Below, piece after piece: positions 1 through 13,325 of a DNA stretch of 64,000 bases. Both the position numbers and the translations under genes were made by a program. The stretch comes from Chionis minor (Eukaryota > Chordata > Aves > Charadriiformes > Chionididae): assembly GCA_013398295.1 (NCBI GenBank), contig VZSF01002049.1, positions 9,726 through 73,725 of the forward strand, read 5' to 3'. A model generated the notes under the pieces. It was given only the letters and a program-made list of their open reading frames with translations. It had not been told where the DNA came from and searched no databases. The first letter of the stretch is position 1, and each line of letters opens with the position of its first letter.

Positions 1-19
1 TTTTTTTTTTTTTTTTTTT
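1..19. repeat. Poly(T) run cut by the window edge
   Basis: Nineteen consecutive T residues start the window, so the true length is unknown. It could be a simple homopolymer or the antisense poly(A) tail of a retrocopy lying to the right on the minus strand, but no polyadenylation signal or recognisable retrocopy follows within the next few hundred bases. Confidence 0.8.
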
Positions 20-1254
20 AACTTCATCCTCAACCATGGCCCAGACAGCTTCTGGCTCACTTGAAGGAATTGAGTGAGGAGAACTGGAAAGAGAGGAACT
101 GAGGGGAAATCAGCTGAGCCTGAGAGGTGCTGCAAAGTAGCAATTAGCAAGTAATTTAACCATAAGGGCCATTGCAGAGCATAGTTGAGTCAGAAACTTC
201 TAGTCTGCTAAAAGAAATAGCTAATTCTGAACGTCTCAGATAAGAAGTGTATAAAACTAGGGTACCTCCTTCCAAGTCACTTTTAAATAAATAAGGCAGA
301 AACCACATTTGGCTGAGTGTGATAAAGAAAATGCAGCAATGAATGGAATACTGTAATAAACCAGTATTTCAAAAAGGAAGTAAAATGTAAACTTGGCCTC
401 TGAGTAAAAAAATTACTATACCTAACACAAGAGTTAACAAAGATTTCAACCTAAATTGAGGCAACACTGCAGGGAAAATGAATTCACTTCATGATTTCTT
501 TTTGGTCCACCTACTGTTACTTTCCCTAAGTGAATACATTGAGCAAGGAGGTGAATGGGAGCTGAAGGAATGGTAGGTGAGGAACCTTTAATTTATGAAA
601 TTTTCTTTTGAGAGTTTTGTCATTAATTATATTGGGAAAATACAAAGGCTTCAAAATAATGCTTTCTAGATGATTAATTTCTTCATTTATTGTATTGGAA
701 CAATACTTGTGCTTTCCACATATTATAAAACTTAAATGATTGTGTATATTGGTGTGAAATAATATAGTTCCTCAGCTTTGTTTTCCATGTTTGTAAAGCA
801 AAAATCTTTAAGCCTTTCAGATTCCTCTTTAATTTAAGCACCATGTTCCTAAGTATTCATTCTATTTCAGCTTTATCAACTGCGTTTTTCTAGATCCTCT
901 TTATTCTCTCCATTCTTAGTAGCACAATTCTAAAGAACACGGTAACTTAAAAAATAAGATAATGCAGAAGTGCCTATTTTTTAAAAACTGCTATTAATTT
1001 ACATATATTGCAGAGGTAAATGACATCTAAACCTATTTTTAGGACAAAAGGACATAAATGATGACAACTTAAGAAAGAAATGAAGAAATGTGCTTCATGC
1101 CACAATGATCACAAAAAAGCAATCTTAGTATTAAAAGTGTAGAGGTGAAGTTAAGTGTAGAGACTCTTCCTTCCAGCTTCTACTCTTGGCACTACAGAAC
1201 TGTTTTCTAAAACCCATAGTTTATTTTTCCAAATCCTAAGTGACAGACTTTCCC
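20..1254. other. AT-rich unique DNA, no gene seen
   Basis: No frame above 60 codons and no recognised repeat. Contains ordinary A/T-rich sequence with scattered polyadenylation-like aataaa words that have no associated transcript. Confidence 0.6.
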
Positions 1255-1375
1255 CTTTGTTTTGGGGAAGCTTATTCCACAGTTCAATAAGCGCTGTGAG
1301 GTATTCAGAGCTCTGACTAACTAAGATCCATTTTACATAGCTTTCTTTTTTTGGTTTGAACTTTCTGTTGAGTAT
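1255..1375 (-). mobile_element. Possible ancient CR1/L2-type LINE 3' remnant
   Basis: The plus strand reads gggaagcttattccacagtt, then gctgtgaggtattcagagct, ctaactaagatcca and a T-rich stretch leading to ggtttgaa. The order of these pieces parallels the antisense of the CR1 3' region as seen in the young copy here at 47404-47510 (gggcaacctgttccag, ctcacagtaaagaacttctt, cctaatatccaatc, ttaaaacc). Identity is low and indels are needed. It could instead be another old LINE of the CR1/L2/L3 superfamily, or chance similarity. Confidence 0.35.
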
Positions 1376-2103
1376 AATTACACTTCTCTAAGTTTCAGCT
1401 GCCTGGAAGACTTCTTACATTAAAAATGGAAGGTGAAAATAAAAGCCACGTTTTCTCTTTAGATCTGTTCCCTAAAACAGAATTTCAGATATAGTTCCTA
1501 TTCCCTGATATTAGTCTTTTCTTCTCTGAGATTATGTTGATAATGTAGGAGACCAAAACCAAGGAGATTCCCTTGAGTGCAGAATTATTAAAAGGAGGAA
1601 AAAAAGAAAAGTAAGGAAGTTGTCACGTCACAGCTTGAAGCCTGGGCTTGCTTGCAGTTCTCCATGGTAGTAGAGAATTTTACCAGGTGTTTTCACTAAT
1701 ACCTGTACAATTGAACCAGGGCTCTGTTATGCTCTTTTTAGCTCACAGAGACGCTGTCATTGAGGCAGTAACCCAAGAACGGAGCACTGCAGCACACTGC
1801 TGCTGCTGTTCCCTTGCCATTGAAGAATATTAAATCACCTTGAGCCTCTCTGCAGAGATGTCTTTCCGCGTGTCATGAATTTCTTTCTGTATTATGTAAC
1901 GTTTGGAAATTATCCCTGTGTTATTGAAGAGTTTCTCCTGGAATTTCTGCCAGAAAGTGTTCAACACATCATTATTATAATTTCCTAACTAAATTTATTT
2001 CTGCATAATTACCAGTTATAATATCCTCATTTATTTGTCAACTGTACAAACTAATACTAATTTTCCTAAAAACTTTAGACTTCAACGACATGCCCAAGAA
2101 GAG

Positions 2104-2164
2104 GCCTTTGCCAGCAGAGGCTGAGTCGCTGTGTTGCGATCCATCACTCGCTATTGGCAAAGGC
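2104..2164. repeat. Perfect 10-bp inverted repeat with 41-base loop
   Basis: The arm gcctttgcca (2104-2113) is exactly complementary to tggcaaaggc (2155-2164). The loop is relatively CpG-rich and contains a second partial pairing (gagt...actc, tcgc...gcga). A perfect octamer motif attttgcat-type core, atttgcat, follows at 2168-2175. No known element was recognised; it may be a conserved non-coding element. Confidence 0.75.
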
Positions 2165-2423
2165 ACTATTTGCATGAGAGGGTGAAGAGCGCCAGGATGC
2201 TTTATCCAAAGATTAATGCAACATTACTATGTGCTAGTACTATAATTTAATAGAAATAGCAAGAAGGCTCTTTTCAGCCTTTTTCCACCATTTCCCCGTA
2301 TGAAAACACAGAAATGGAGAGCACTAACGTGGTAATCACCCGTTTTTTTCCTGCGGCTGTAATACGATGGTGCAACTTATGGAAATTTTTGAGCCCTGTC
2401 TGGTCTCTTCAGTGCCTTCAGTC

Positions 2424-2463
2424 AGACCAGTAAGAAGGTCTTTAGACCAGTAAGAAGGTATTT
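2424..2463 (+). repeat. 20-bp tandem duplication, two copies
   Basis: Two adjacent 20-base copies of agaccagtaagaaggtnttt differ at one position (c in the first, a in the second). The first seven bases also pair with ctggtct at 2400-2406, giving a 7-bp stem with a 17-base loop. Confidence 0.85.
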
Positions 2464-5267
2464 AGAGGCAGCTAAAACTTTCTCATAATGACCATTTGAG
2501 AGCCCATGACTTCTTACAAAACTTACCAAGAGTTGAAGCAGGCATTCTAATTGAATAGTTTTAATTTAAGAAATTCAGACATTTTTATTTACTTGCATCT
2601 CCAGAGCTAGAAAGGCAGAGGTACAGTATGTTGAGTATATGTCTTTCTGCTGCTTTTTTGGCTTTTCAGATGTGGTAAGTTGATGTTGTGTTTTCCAAAC
2701 TAAACAAGGTTTTCAAAAGACCTGGTTCAATTTACAGTGCTATGAAATGGAAGTTAGACCAAGTCTTGGTGAACTTGAGGCAGAATGAACAGCTCCCACT
2801 TGAAAGGACTGAGCATTGATGCAGTAAAAGCGTCGCTTCTTTCCGCAGCAAAAGTGCATTATAAGGGAACTATTAAACTCTATTTAATAGAGTTTGGAAG
2901 CCTGATGACTTTTTAGGTGGCTGACCATGTATTATTACAAAGAACAGAAAAAGCTAGATAAAACAAAAACTCGATAGGTAAAACAATAAAGGTAAAACAG
3001 TGAACAGACAGAGAGGGAGTTATGTTATTTAGTACGGAATGCAAAAATCCCAAGGCTTTTGCTGACCTAGCCTGGAAAGCTTGTGATGCAGCTGCAATGT
3101 AATGCAGCTGTGTTGTCTCTGGTCCCGTAGAAGCTTGCAAAGAATAAGCAACAGCTGCTTGCTATGAGGTACATGAACCAGGAGCTTCAATGAGCTCATG
3201 AAGAATGAGATTGGGTTTCTTGGAATTCGTGGATAACAGGTTAGATGCCAGTTTGCTATGCTATCATACTCATCAAGTGTACAATTTGAAACGCAAGCGA
3301 TTTTGAAGAGATCTCCTACATTCTCCTATACCCTTTCTCCTATACTCTAAAGGAATCGGGTTTGAGCTGAAGTGATTTCTTCTTGGTCAGTGACTGTTGT
3401 GTGCTTTTACAGGGGGAAAATTTCCTTCACTGTTTTTGGTGTGAGATCCTGTTGTTTGTATTTTTTTGTCAAGTAAATAATTAGTTGGAGGTTTGCAATA
3501 GAATACTGAAAAAAATATTTTGTGTTGGTGGGCTTGCGTGTGTGCCATGTGTGCCGATGAAGTAGAAATAAGTATTACTTTTCTGTGATGACCACAGGTA
3601 TGGTGAGGGCTGGGTATGGGAATATGATGTATCACTAGATAACGTTGTAGGTTTTGAGACCATTTGTAATAGCTCAGCTTGTTACATATAGAGGAAAACA
3701 CAGCAACTGTTGAACGTTAGAAGTCAAGAGAAAAAGGCTTCATGTTACTAGAGGTATAAATGCTGAGAATTGATATTGTAGAAGGAGCTCTATCAAAGGA
3801 GAGGCGCTGTTGTCAGTATGAGTCACTGTGCAAGATGAGTACTTTGGAAATTAGAGTTGATTTTTAATACACAGGACTTTTTTCCATCTCATGTATTACG
3901 TAACTACCAATGATGTTCCTATTCCTTTCATGTTACTTCAAAGCAGGAGTTGTGGATGCGTGTGTCTTCAGATTTCACAATGGAAATGGAGGTTACTCAT
4001 TAATAGTAGTAACTAGTTTACATCCATGTTGTTCTTCTGTGTTATTTAATGTATGAAATGTAAATATTTTTGAAGGATTGGATGAGTAGTGTGTTTTACT
4101 AGGAAATATTAGTTACCAAGTAAAAGCAATGAATTTCAAGGAGGATTTTGCAAAAATTCTTAAATAAGACAGTGATTCATCACAGATGGTTTTATGTTCG
4201 GAAGATGACGTGCCTAGACAACTCTTGCAACACCAATTAAATTGGTGTGCACTTTTAAGAAGTACAGACTCACTTATTTTTTACAAATACTAATTCTGTC
4301 AGATACAAACTTAAAGAAACTTTGCTCGCTGCGAGGATAGGAAAAAGAGATTGATGGCTGACTTCCTGAAAGTAGAATTCAAATCCTCATTCATCAAGAG
4401 CAACACATTAGCTTTCTTAATTACAGGCAAAGAGAATAGCTTGACCTGTGTTGACCCATTACACCTATGTGAGACTAACCTTGTCGTTGCAGGTGTCTCT
4501 TAAGAGATTCTCAGAAGCACCTTTTCCTTTGTCCTTTTCCAGAAAAATTAGACCCTTTCTGATCTCATTCTTGCTTAATTATGTCGTGCACTTTCATGTT
4601 GCTGAACATGAAAAATGTTGCCTCTTTTTTCCGGTTGCCTATATGTATATTACTAGCCTTTTGGAGAGTGCAGCCAATTAACTTTTCCCCGTTAATTGCT
4701 AAGGAAGATTTAAAATCTGGAGTATTTCTTTCATTTTTAAAGGTAGGAAATTTTTAGAGGAAAAGGAAGAGGTTTTCCCTATTTCTTTATCTCTGGAATT
4801 ATGTCTCTGTGGTTAATACAACCTGGGTTTGTTCACATATATGTTTTTCTTCTCCTTTTATGCAACAATGCTACCTCATGTATTGATAAAAATACTATTA
4901 ACTGTATTTAGATGTATTTAAATTAAGAAATATCTGAAAAAACACATTTATATTTCTGTAATACTGAATTGTAGAAGCTTCCTTTTAAAACGAAGATTAT
5001 AGCATATAGGTATCACATACAATCTTAATAGTTCCTAATTTCTGTATAACCTCTTAAACCTTATGTAGATTTTCGTGCTAGTTGTCTTCTGAGTATTCCA
5101 AATATAGATAATTTCTATTTCATTACAACATTAATAGAATTTTAAAAGATGTCTGAGGTAATTAGACATGAATTTGGCCTTTATTTGATTACATTTAAAA
5201 TTATTATTTTAAACTTCCAAATACAGTAAGGATTCTTCCAGCAGACGTATAATAAATTAACATTCAT

Positions 5268-5292
5268 ATCTCTTTTTTTTTTCTTCCTTCCT
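5268..5292 (+). repeat. Pyrimidine tract
   Basis: An uninterrupted run of T and C around an 11-12 base T run, ending in cttccttcct. Simple low-complexity sequence with no associated exon seen downstream. Confidence 0.7.
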
Positions 5293-5768
5293 AATGCACA
5301 AGTGGCGTCAAGTTCCAAAGAAAGTTAACATGCAAAATTTCTTGCTCAGATCAATGTTTATAAATCCCTAAATATTGGTTTTAAAATTACAAGCTGAGAG
5401 ATCCCTATGTTAGTTATGAACACTGGGCTGGTATATTTTTTTAACTTTTTTAAATGAGATAAAGTATTCTTTTTCTTTGCTTCCCCTTCCGATATCTGAA
5501 ATAAAAACATGCTGTAGACAGATTTGTGGTCAGAAGTTGGAAGGTGAAAAAGAGGTGGTTGGAGTGTCCATACAGGTATGTTCTCCCTGATAAGTTCAAT
5601 TTTGTCAAAGTCAAACCTCAAGAAGCCTGGTTCTTTCATGTCCTCTATACAAAAGTGATTTACTTTGTGAATTGAGACTTGTAAGTTTCCACAGCCCTAA
5701 AATAGTTTTGACCCTGTTGATCATTGCTTTTCAGTAGTATCTGAAAAAAACTCCACTAGATCCCTACA

Positions 5769-5834
5769 GTAGAGATCTACTCTAGGTCTACACTAGGTCT
5801 CTAAAGTGTTTTACAACACTTTACAAGGTTGTAA
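5769..5834. repeat. Cluster of short hairpins and direct repeats
   Basis: Three small inverted repeats lie together: gtaga/tctac (5769-5780), aaagtgtt/aacacttt with a 4-base loop (5803-5822), and ttacaa/ttgtaa with a 2-base spacer (5821-5834). The direct repeat ctaggtct occurs twice between the first two. No function is assigned. Confidence 0.7.
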
Positions 5835-5900
5835 GAATATGACCCTCCCCACAACTCACTCTCTGTGAAGACTTCTGATATTCTTCGAGGGCGACGGGAA

Positions 5901-5963
5901 TTTGAAACGCTCATTTTGGATGTCAGCCCGATCTGTATGTTTGAATTGGATTTCAGCCTTGAT
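5901..5963 (+). repeat. Imperfect direct repeat of about 24-32 bp
   Basis: The stretch at 5901-5932 and that at 5940-5963 share tttgaa, ttggat, tcagcc and gat in the same order; the first copy carries about 8 additional bases (acgctcat). This looks like a diverged local duplication. Confidence 0.55.
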
Positions 5964-8900
5964 TCAACTCCCCAAGTTTAATGAAGTTTTAAGGACGTCT
6001 TAGTTTGGATGATTTATAATTGTTTGTTTGTTTATTTGCATACTTATAAATGTGTGGCATGATTTCAGTTATTTAAATGCTCTAAACACCTTCCCACGGT
6101 TTAAATTTTTCAGATGAGTTTTATGCTGCAATTGAAACTGTGCTAAGAGATTTTGGGCAGTGGCTGACTTAGGGAATACTGCGGGAGTTTCCCCCAGCAC
6201 TGCCCTAGCCACCTTCTCCTTTTTACATTTTGAACCATTTTGTATTTGATTCTTTCCTGCAATTTATTATATTTCCTTTAACTTTAAAATAGCTTTTGTG
6301 GCTAATCAAGTAATAAGTTATGCTGATTGAGGAAAGTTTTCACTCATGTCTGCAAAGTTTCAACAATATGCATAGCTCCTGAATACCAGCTCTGCCGTTT
6401 GCTATTGAATTACAATGCAGGAGAAGCATTAGCATATTTGAAAATAATCCGAATCTTATTCTTTGTTGTGGATTACTTTATATTATAGTTCAGCAACATA
6501 TCAAGGTGGAGTCTCCTTTTCTATGTCCTGCATATCCTAGATCATGTCAGTTCATTGCTTTATTCTCTGTGCAACATCATCAATCAAAAAAGAAAAAAAA
6601 TAAATTAAATATTGGCCCTCTTTAAAAACATCAAATCACCATTCTGAGATATTTCATTTTTGACATTCAAAAACTCAATAACTGTTGCTATTGAAAAAAA
6701 ATCTTATTGTGAAGTTATTTACAATAATGCAAGCAAAATACATACCTTATGAACCAACAAAAATCTACGATGATAGAAATCTGTCTGAATTAGTATTTCT
6801 GCTCATTTTCCAAATGAGATGTCAAAATAGAAATAAATCTATGTAGATTGTTAAACATAAATTACATTTGTGTTTTTGCTTTATCTGGTTACACTAAGAA
6901 TGTCAGAGAATTTAAAATTTTCTAAGCTTCGATATTGTTCCTCAAAATGCAGCAAGCTGATAACTAATCTGTTTTATTGTTCATTCTGGGTTAATCAAAA
7001 ATGTAATTATGACTTTTAATTAGAGCAGAAAAAGTGTCTGCTACTAGCTCATAAAAAATTGGTTTTTTCTGCCTTGTCACCACAGGTTATGAAAGACAAA
7101 GAAAGCTTTCAAAGTAATAAGAAGGAGACAATCTAGCCTCAAATTACTCATAATTGAAGTTAATATTTGAAACTACATCTAAATATATCGGAAGCGGAAA
7201 GCTCTGAATTTATATTCTAATTTAATTTTACAGCATGAAATTTGGTGGTACCTAGAAAAACATTCCCCCCCCCATCATCTTTTCAAGCTGTTTCATAGTT
7301 CTGGCTCTAAATTCCATGCTCCTTTAAAGATCTTGTTGAAGACAAGTCAAAAAGGCTTATGCACATCTAACCAACCAAGTTTAGCTGTAGGGAACTCTGT
7401 GAGATTAAGAAAAATACAAAAAATCATTTCATAATACCCAGGGTTTGGGTAGATAGGTATTATGTAAAAGAAATATAAGGGAACCATTAACAAACTTAAG
7501 AAACAAAATTCCCTTTTGGATTTGTTTATTATATCTATTTGAAAATAGCACATAAGGTAGAAAGAGGGAATGTAAACCAGAAGTGGGTGATTATAGTAAA
7601 TTGACAGGGGAAACCAAATGGTAGAGGGAGAAATCTGTGGCTGTCATAGTTAGTGTAATAAGAGCCTGAGATTTACTTTGAAAAAAATTCTGACAGTGTA
7701 TTTTATCCATTATGAGAATAACAATTGCTATTTCTCTATAATTATTTCTATTCTGTATCTTGGAAGTACTTCTATGAATATAACATACTTTTCATTCCTG
7801 TAATACTTCAAGGAGATGCTAAACAAACCTGTGCATTTGGAGTGTTAAGAACAGTAGTTTTGATGCAGATATATTCAAGACTTTCGGAAGAGCTGAATTA
7901 GGATCTCTCCAGGCCACTAGTGATGATTTTTAGTAAATCTGGAGGCATCAGCAATGACAATTTATTGGTATTGTGTAAGCAGAATGACCCAGGTAATTTT
8001 AAGGTTGTCAGCCTTGCATTGCTCATTGAGGGAAAGGGTGAAATTGCAAATATGGAACTAGAAACATATATGAATAAAAGATTTTTTTGTCGGATGTTCA
8101 AACAAACAAAATACCTTCTCATTCTTTCTCCCACAATAACATACTTTGAGTCAAATAAATAATAAAATACAGTGCAGTGAGCTGAATTGGTATATTTTTA
8201 AAATGCGACTTAGCTTTGGTTTGAGTATTATTAAACTTGAAAAAGTCAGAATGTGCAAAATGACCACCTGATCACTAAAGAAATAAAAACTGATTAATTC
8301 ATTAGTGTTCATTAGGTAAGAGAGGATGTTTCCAGTAAGGTCCCTATAATGTGATTTCAAGAATGAACTTCTATGATTTTGCTGATTGACCTGGAAATAT
8401 CAAAGAATTATTACCGTAATTGTGCAGATAATTTGAGTGAAAAATAATGAAGGGAACAGTTTTGATTTAGAACTCTTGATAATCTGGGCATAAGCAAACA
8501 ACACGTAGCTCAGCATGGCCAGGAAGCTGCAGAGGTACTGGGCCATAACACAAAGTGCTGGGAGAGGGATACCAGAAAGAGAGGCCCCCCAACTTTCTCA
8601 ACTAAAAGATGCAATCACTCTGAAAATCCTCTCATAAATCTTATACTGTCTTTAATTTCAAATATTTAAGCTTTTAATTTTCAAGGTCATGTGATTCCAT
8701 CATTTGGAATGCACTGTCCAAAAGCAGTTTGTTTGTAATATCTTTCTGCTGTTACGTTTGGTCATTTTTGCTTTCGATACGTCAGAGTACTGCTCCTCTA
8801 TACTTGGTTGAAATACAGTATCTTGTGGGTTTAAAATGTGCTAGGATGGCATTACTTAGAAACTAAAGAGTCACTGTCCCACTTTCACAGATGACTCAAA

Positions 8901-9363
8901 ACTAACTTCCAAAAAAACAAAGCTATTGATAGCGGTCCTTCCAAAGACGCGTCCATAATTTCAATTGTTATTAAGTGTCGGGTAACTGCAAGAAAATGTT
9001 GATTCAGATTTTATCCTTAATGTATAAGTCATGTCCGTGCTTGCTGTGTCTTGATACCTGGTCTAATTATTTCTGTAAGTTTTTAAAAAATCCATTATAA
9101 CACTAATTAGCACGTTAGTCCTTAATTAGCCTTTAGATAGTCAAATATTTGTCTCTGTCTCAAAGTGTGGAGATACCACTGGGGACTAGCCAAATTTCAT
9201 ACTTCATGAATAGACTTCTGTCTTGTCCTCTGAAGAGATGATTGTAAAACTGTCACGGATTTTGGGGCATTCCAACAATGTCCAGGTGCAGCATGGCTTT
9301 TGAGGACTTACCATTCCAAATTCATAGAAAAGGAAGCAAAATATGTGAGTCCTCTGGAGGAGG

Positions 9364-9377
9364 AAAAAAAAAAAAAN
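9364..9377. repeat. Poly(A) run ending in an ambiguous base
   Basis: Thirteen A residues are followed by the only N in the window (9377). Homopolymer length is a frequent source of sequencing uncertainty, and the N probably marks this. Confidence 0.9.
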
Positions 9378-12300
9378 TTGAGGGCCTTGGGATGTACGGG
9401 CCACTGATGTTTTGGAGCTTGAATATAGAGTGAGTCTCTGCATCTGAAAGCTAGCCCTATCTGAAGTGCCTAGCATTTAATTTTAATTGTATTTACTTTA
9501 TCTGATAATGATGAGAGTTACAGTATGGGGGCTTTGTGTCTCTTTGAGAAGCTGCTTTTTAATTATACTGATGTTTACCCGAAGGAAAGGCGTACCCAGT
9601 AAATCACTAACAGAGCTGTGGTGATTACCTAGAATATCAGTGCCTTTAAGGGTATGCGTGATGGCCGTTGTTGTTTGTTGTTATTATCAATATTATTATT
9701 TTATCAGTCCAGTCTATTCAGAAAGCCAATATGTTAAAAGTGAAGCATCCCAGAAGAGCTGACAGGAGCTGTGCTCGGCCATCAGCGGGGTGCCTTAACC
9801 ATACCCTGCCCAGGGGGTGGATGGCCAAACTCTCCTGCAGTTAAGCTGCGAGCCAGATGAAGGTACAGATGAAAGGTATAATCATTCATGACTATAAACT
9901 AACTGGAACTGTAAATGTTTTAGCTGCTTTTTGTGCCAGCCCCACTGGGAGATCCCTTTTAAAAGAAGTTCCCAGGTTGTGGAGCGGGTGCCCCTCTGCT
10001 GTGTATCCTTAAACTTTGAGGTGGGGGAAAGATAAGCCCCCAATCGCATTTGTGCGTTGTCTCAAAGGAAACGCTTAGAGCTAGGTGAAACAAATTTGCC
10101 TGCAGTGTTTAGTGTCAAGTCTCCCAGATGAAGAGGAGATCAAAGCTGAGAGATTAGGACATGCTGGTTAGAGGGGAAAATTGCAGTTTAGCTGTGCTGC
10201 TATTTTTAAAACTTGTCATGTTTCCCTTCTGTCAGGTGAGCTGAACTCTGATTTGTTGTGAAACATGGATGCGTTAGAGCTCTGTGCATGGATCGGGCAG
10301 CATAATGCAACAAAAGGAACTCGCAAAAAGGCAGGCTGTTAAAGAAATGCCTTAGCCTCATTTCCTACTGGGGCCTGATTAAAACAAGAAATCTTAAGAT
10401 TTTTGCAAATGTGTCAATGATACACTCCATGGGAAAAATGCCGGAGACAGAAAGTGGTGTTCTTTTTCTCTTTTTCTTTAAAATAATAATAATAGTCATT
10501 CTTTCAACTGCACACACTTGCAGTTCTGTCACAAATGCCACTAAGGTAAATTTAGCTTTCCAGAAACATCCTTACGTACGTCCGTATTTTTCTTCTTCTC
10601 TGCCTTCCTATATGTTCTTTCCTTCTCTCAGTGATTCCCACTCCACGCATGCCTTCACCAACATGTTCTGCAAGCAGTAGATCTGTCCCATAGAATCTCT
10701 AGCCCTCAGTCTGTATTTTACTTCTGTACCTGCTCTCCTTTCTTTCCAAAATGTTCCTAAAATTTGCCTTCAGACCTTTCTCTTGTCATTGCAAAAGCTG
10801 AATTTTCTTTGCTTCTTCAAAAACAATTAGAAAGCTGCTTTAAAAAAAATAAATTGTCCATAGATACCATAAATATTTTAGGAATTTAAGTGTTGATTAA
10901 TTTATGTAACACTTGTATACTCAGTAGTTAAGGTTTTCTTGTTTGGCTGTTGTTAGAAATTGGTTTGTCAAAAGCAATAACGCCTAAAGTTGTCTCTCAG
11001 TTGTCAAAATCCCATTGTACAAGTATTTTGCAATCTCTCCAAATATTCACTTAAATGTGTAAATAGAAATAGAAACAAAAGAGATACAAACAGTAAATGT
11101 TGTTAAATGATCAGTCCTACACATACCTGTCATTCCCTAGCTTTTGTTTTTACATATGTCTGCATGTGCTGCTTCTTATTGATTTAAAGAAAATACGTAT
11201 TTCATAAAATGGCAAGAACCATGGATTTTTTGATCAGATTGTGGTGTCTTAGCTTAAAACCTTTGAGGAGGAAAAAGGAAGTTGTATTTCTCAAAATGGG
11301 AATAAGCTTTGTTTGGGATGGATCAAAGTTTACGTGACTCTGATTTCATTAGAGTTGAATCTGATATAAAATTGAGGTAAGAATCATAATGTCTGTAATG
11401 ATAGCTAATAAGCACACGCATATTATATATACTGTAGAGCCAGATCTATGTCTCTTTATTTGCTTTTCACAGTTTTATCTACTTCTAACAAAGGCTGGTG
11501 TGTGGTTCACAAAAGTCCTCGTTATTAAAGCTAGAAATATATTGCTGCTTAGAAAACTAGCCTATACTTCCCTGACATAAAGTATGAGCCTTGTTCATTA
11601 AATATCACCATGTAGACCTGAGATTGCTAGTAGAAAACTATATTTGGTATTGATATATGATTCTTACTCAGTCCCAAATTACAAAAATGACCTGTGAAAA
11701 AGGGAACTCTTGAGAAATTATTTCATTCTGTAAATTAAACTAGCTTGATTCTGAGTAGAGGCAGAAACTCCTAATGTTAAGGATCAGATGCAGAGTATAT
11801 CTTGCAATGCAACCAATAAGCCTTTGTTTTTGGAGTTCAAGTGCCCGAAAGCTTTGGTTCAAAACGGAAAAACAATAAAAGTTATTTATATATACTCTTG
11901 AGGTCTAATTAGGCTTAGTATTTCATGTGCACGTGTATATTATCAAGCCGGATATTGTAATGTTTATGGAAATTGACACTTAACTTTGAATTGCTTCTAT
12001 TTGCATATGCAGATTAGCAAAGCAATTCAATGCAAACGGATTTTAGAGACCTGCCAACAGTTGTTTATGGAGAAAGGCAAGGAAACCTGGAAACAGATCT
12101 TTGAGAATTAATGGCTTTGTTTGGCTGAGAACGTTTGAAATGTTCATGACCTGGGAACATTTCAGGTTCCCACCATGTAGGAGCTGTAAATGTAGGCCAA
12201 GACTGAGATATAATTGTGCCCCATGAACTGTTTTATGGACAACAGGCACCGGTAAGATCAAGCTGGTTTCTAGTGGCCATGTGTCCCTCCTAAAACAAGC

Positions 12301-13325
12301 CACCAGCCCTTGTACCGGCAGTATTGCTGGTGCTGCACACAAAGGTTCAGGAGTAAAACTTCCATCCAACAAGCAGAGGATGGAGGTGTCCGTGCAACTA
12401 ATTACTGCCGAAGAGGAAAAGGAAGGAGGCAGGGTTTAGAGGGGCGCAACGTGTGGTAATAAGACATTAAATGGTTTTAGGCTGCTAGTACAAAATAGAA
12501 AATGAGTGGGTTTCATCCGGCCAATTGTTTTGTGCTTATTTTTGTTCAAGCAATCTCACATTCACGTTTTTCAGGAACTGCAATACTGCAACATAAATCA
12601 ACGTTTGACAGAGCTGTTGTGGATACTGTTCAGTCTCTGTTCTCTTTGTTAGAGAAGTTAATGAGAATAAGCTGTTCTAATTTGTGTCGGTATATTCCAC
12701 TGTTACTGTTCGCTTCGTAACAAAAGAAGAACAAAAGGCATAGAAGAGTCAGGAATGATGAAGTGCATAAGTTTGAGGGATGCTACAAAGAGATCATTCC
12801 ATAACAGAGCCATCAAAATCTTCTAACTGAGATTGTTATAATTATATGAACATCAGATGCTGAAGACAAAATAATGCATATTCTCTTGTCAGTATCTCAG
12901 GTGTGTGCAAAACACATGATTTCGTGAGGAAGAGCAGAGAGATATTAACACTGAGCGCTTTTGGTTACCTTCAGAGATGCTAGAGTGGACTCTGAAATCT
13001 GCTTTGAGGGGGCAGAACTCTCCATGCACTGACAAACCTGGCTATCGCATCTTTGTATGCAGAAAATCCTGCATTTGTATGTCATGGCCCCGTTACTCTT
13101 TCCTACAAGAACGCTGTGTAAAATACCTTTCTGTATCAGTTAACAGTGAGTGGGTCAGTTTTCAAGGTTAGAAGGAATGGGTCCGCGGTTCTGTGGGACC
13201 CCCACAGGTTTGTTGTTATGCATTATAAAGTGTGCTTGGTGCATATCTCTTAGCACTTGATGCTATTTTTTAGGACACAGAGCTCTAGCATGAGCCCTTT
13301 TGTGACCTGTGGAAAAGCAGGTGGG

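Noticed and set aside
1..60. Processed pseudogene tail at the window start
   Set aside because: Only a poly(T) run is visible, with no polyadenylation signal or coding similarity next to it.
7898..8162. Paired frames on both strands (78 and 80 codons)
   Set aside because: Mirrored open frames in AT-rich DNA are expected by chance and neither peptide is recognisable.
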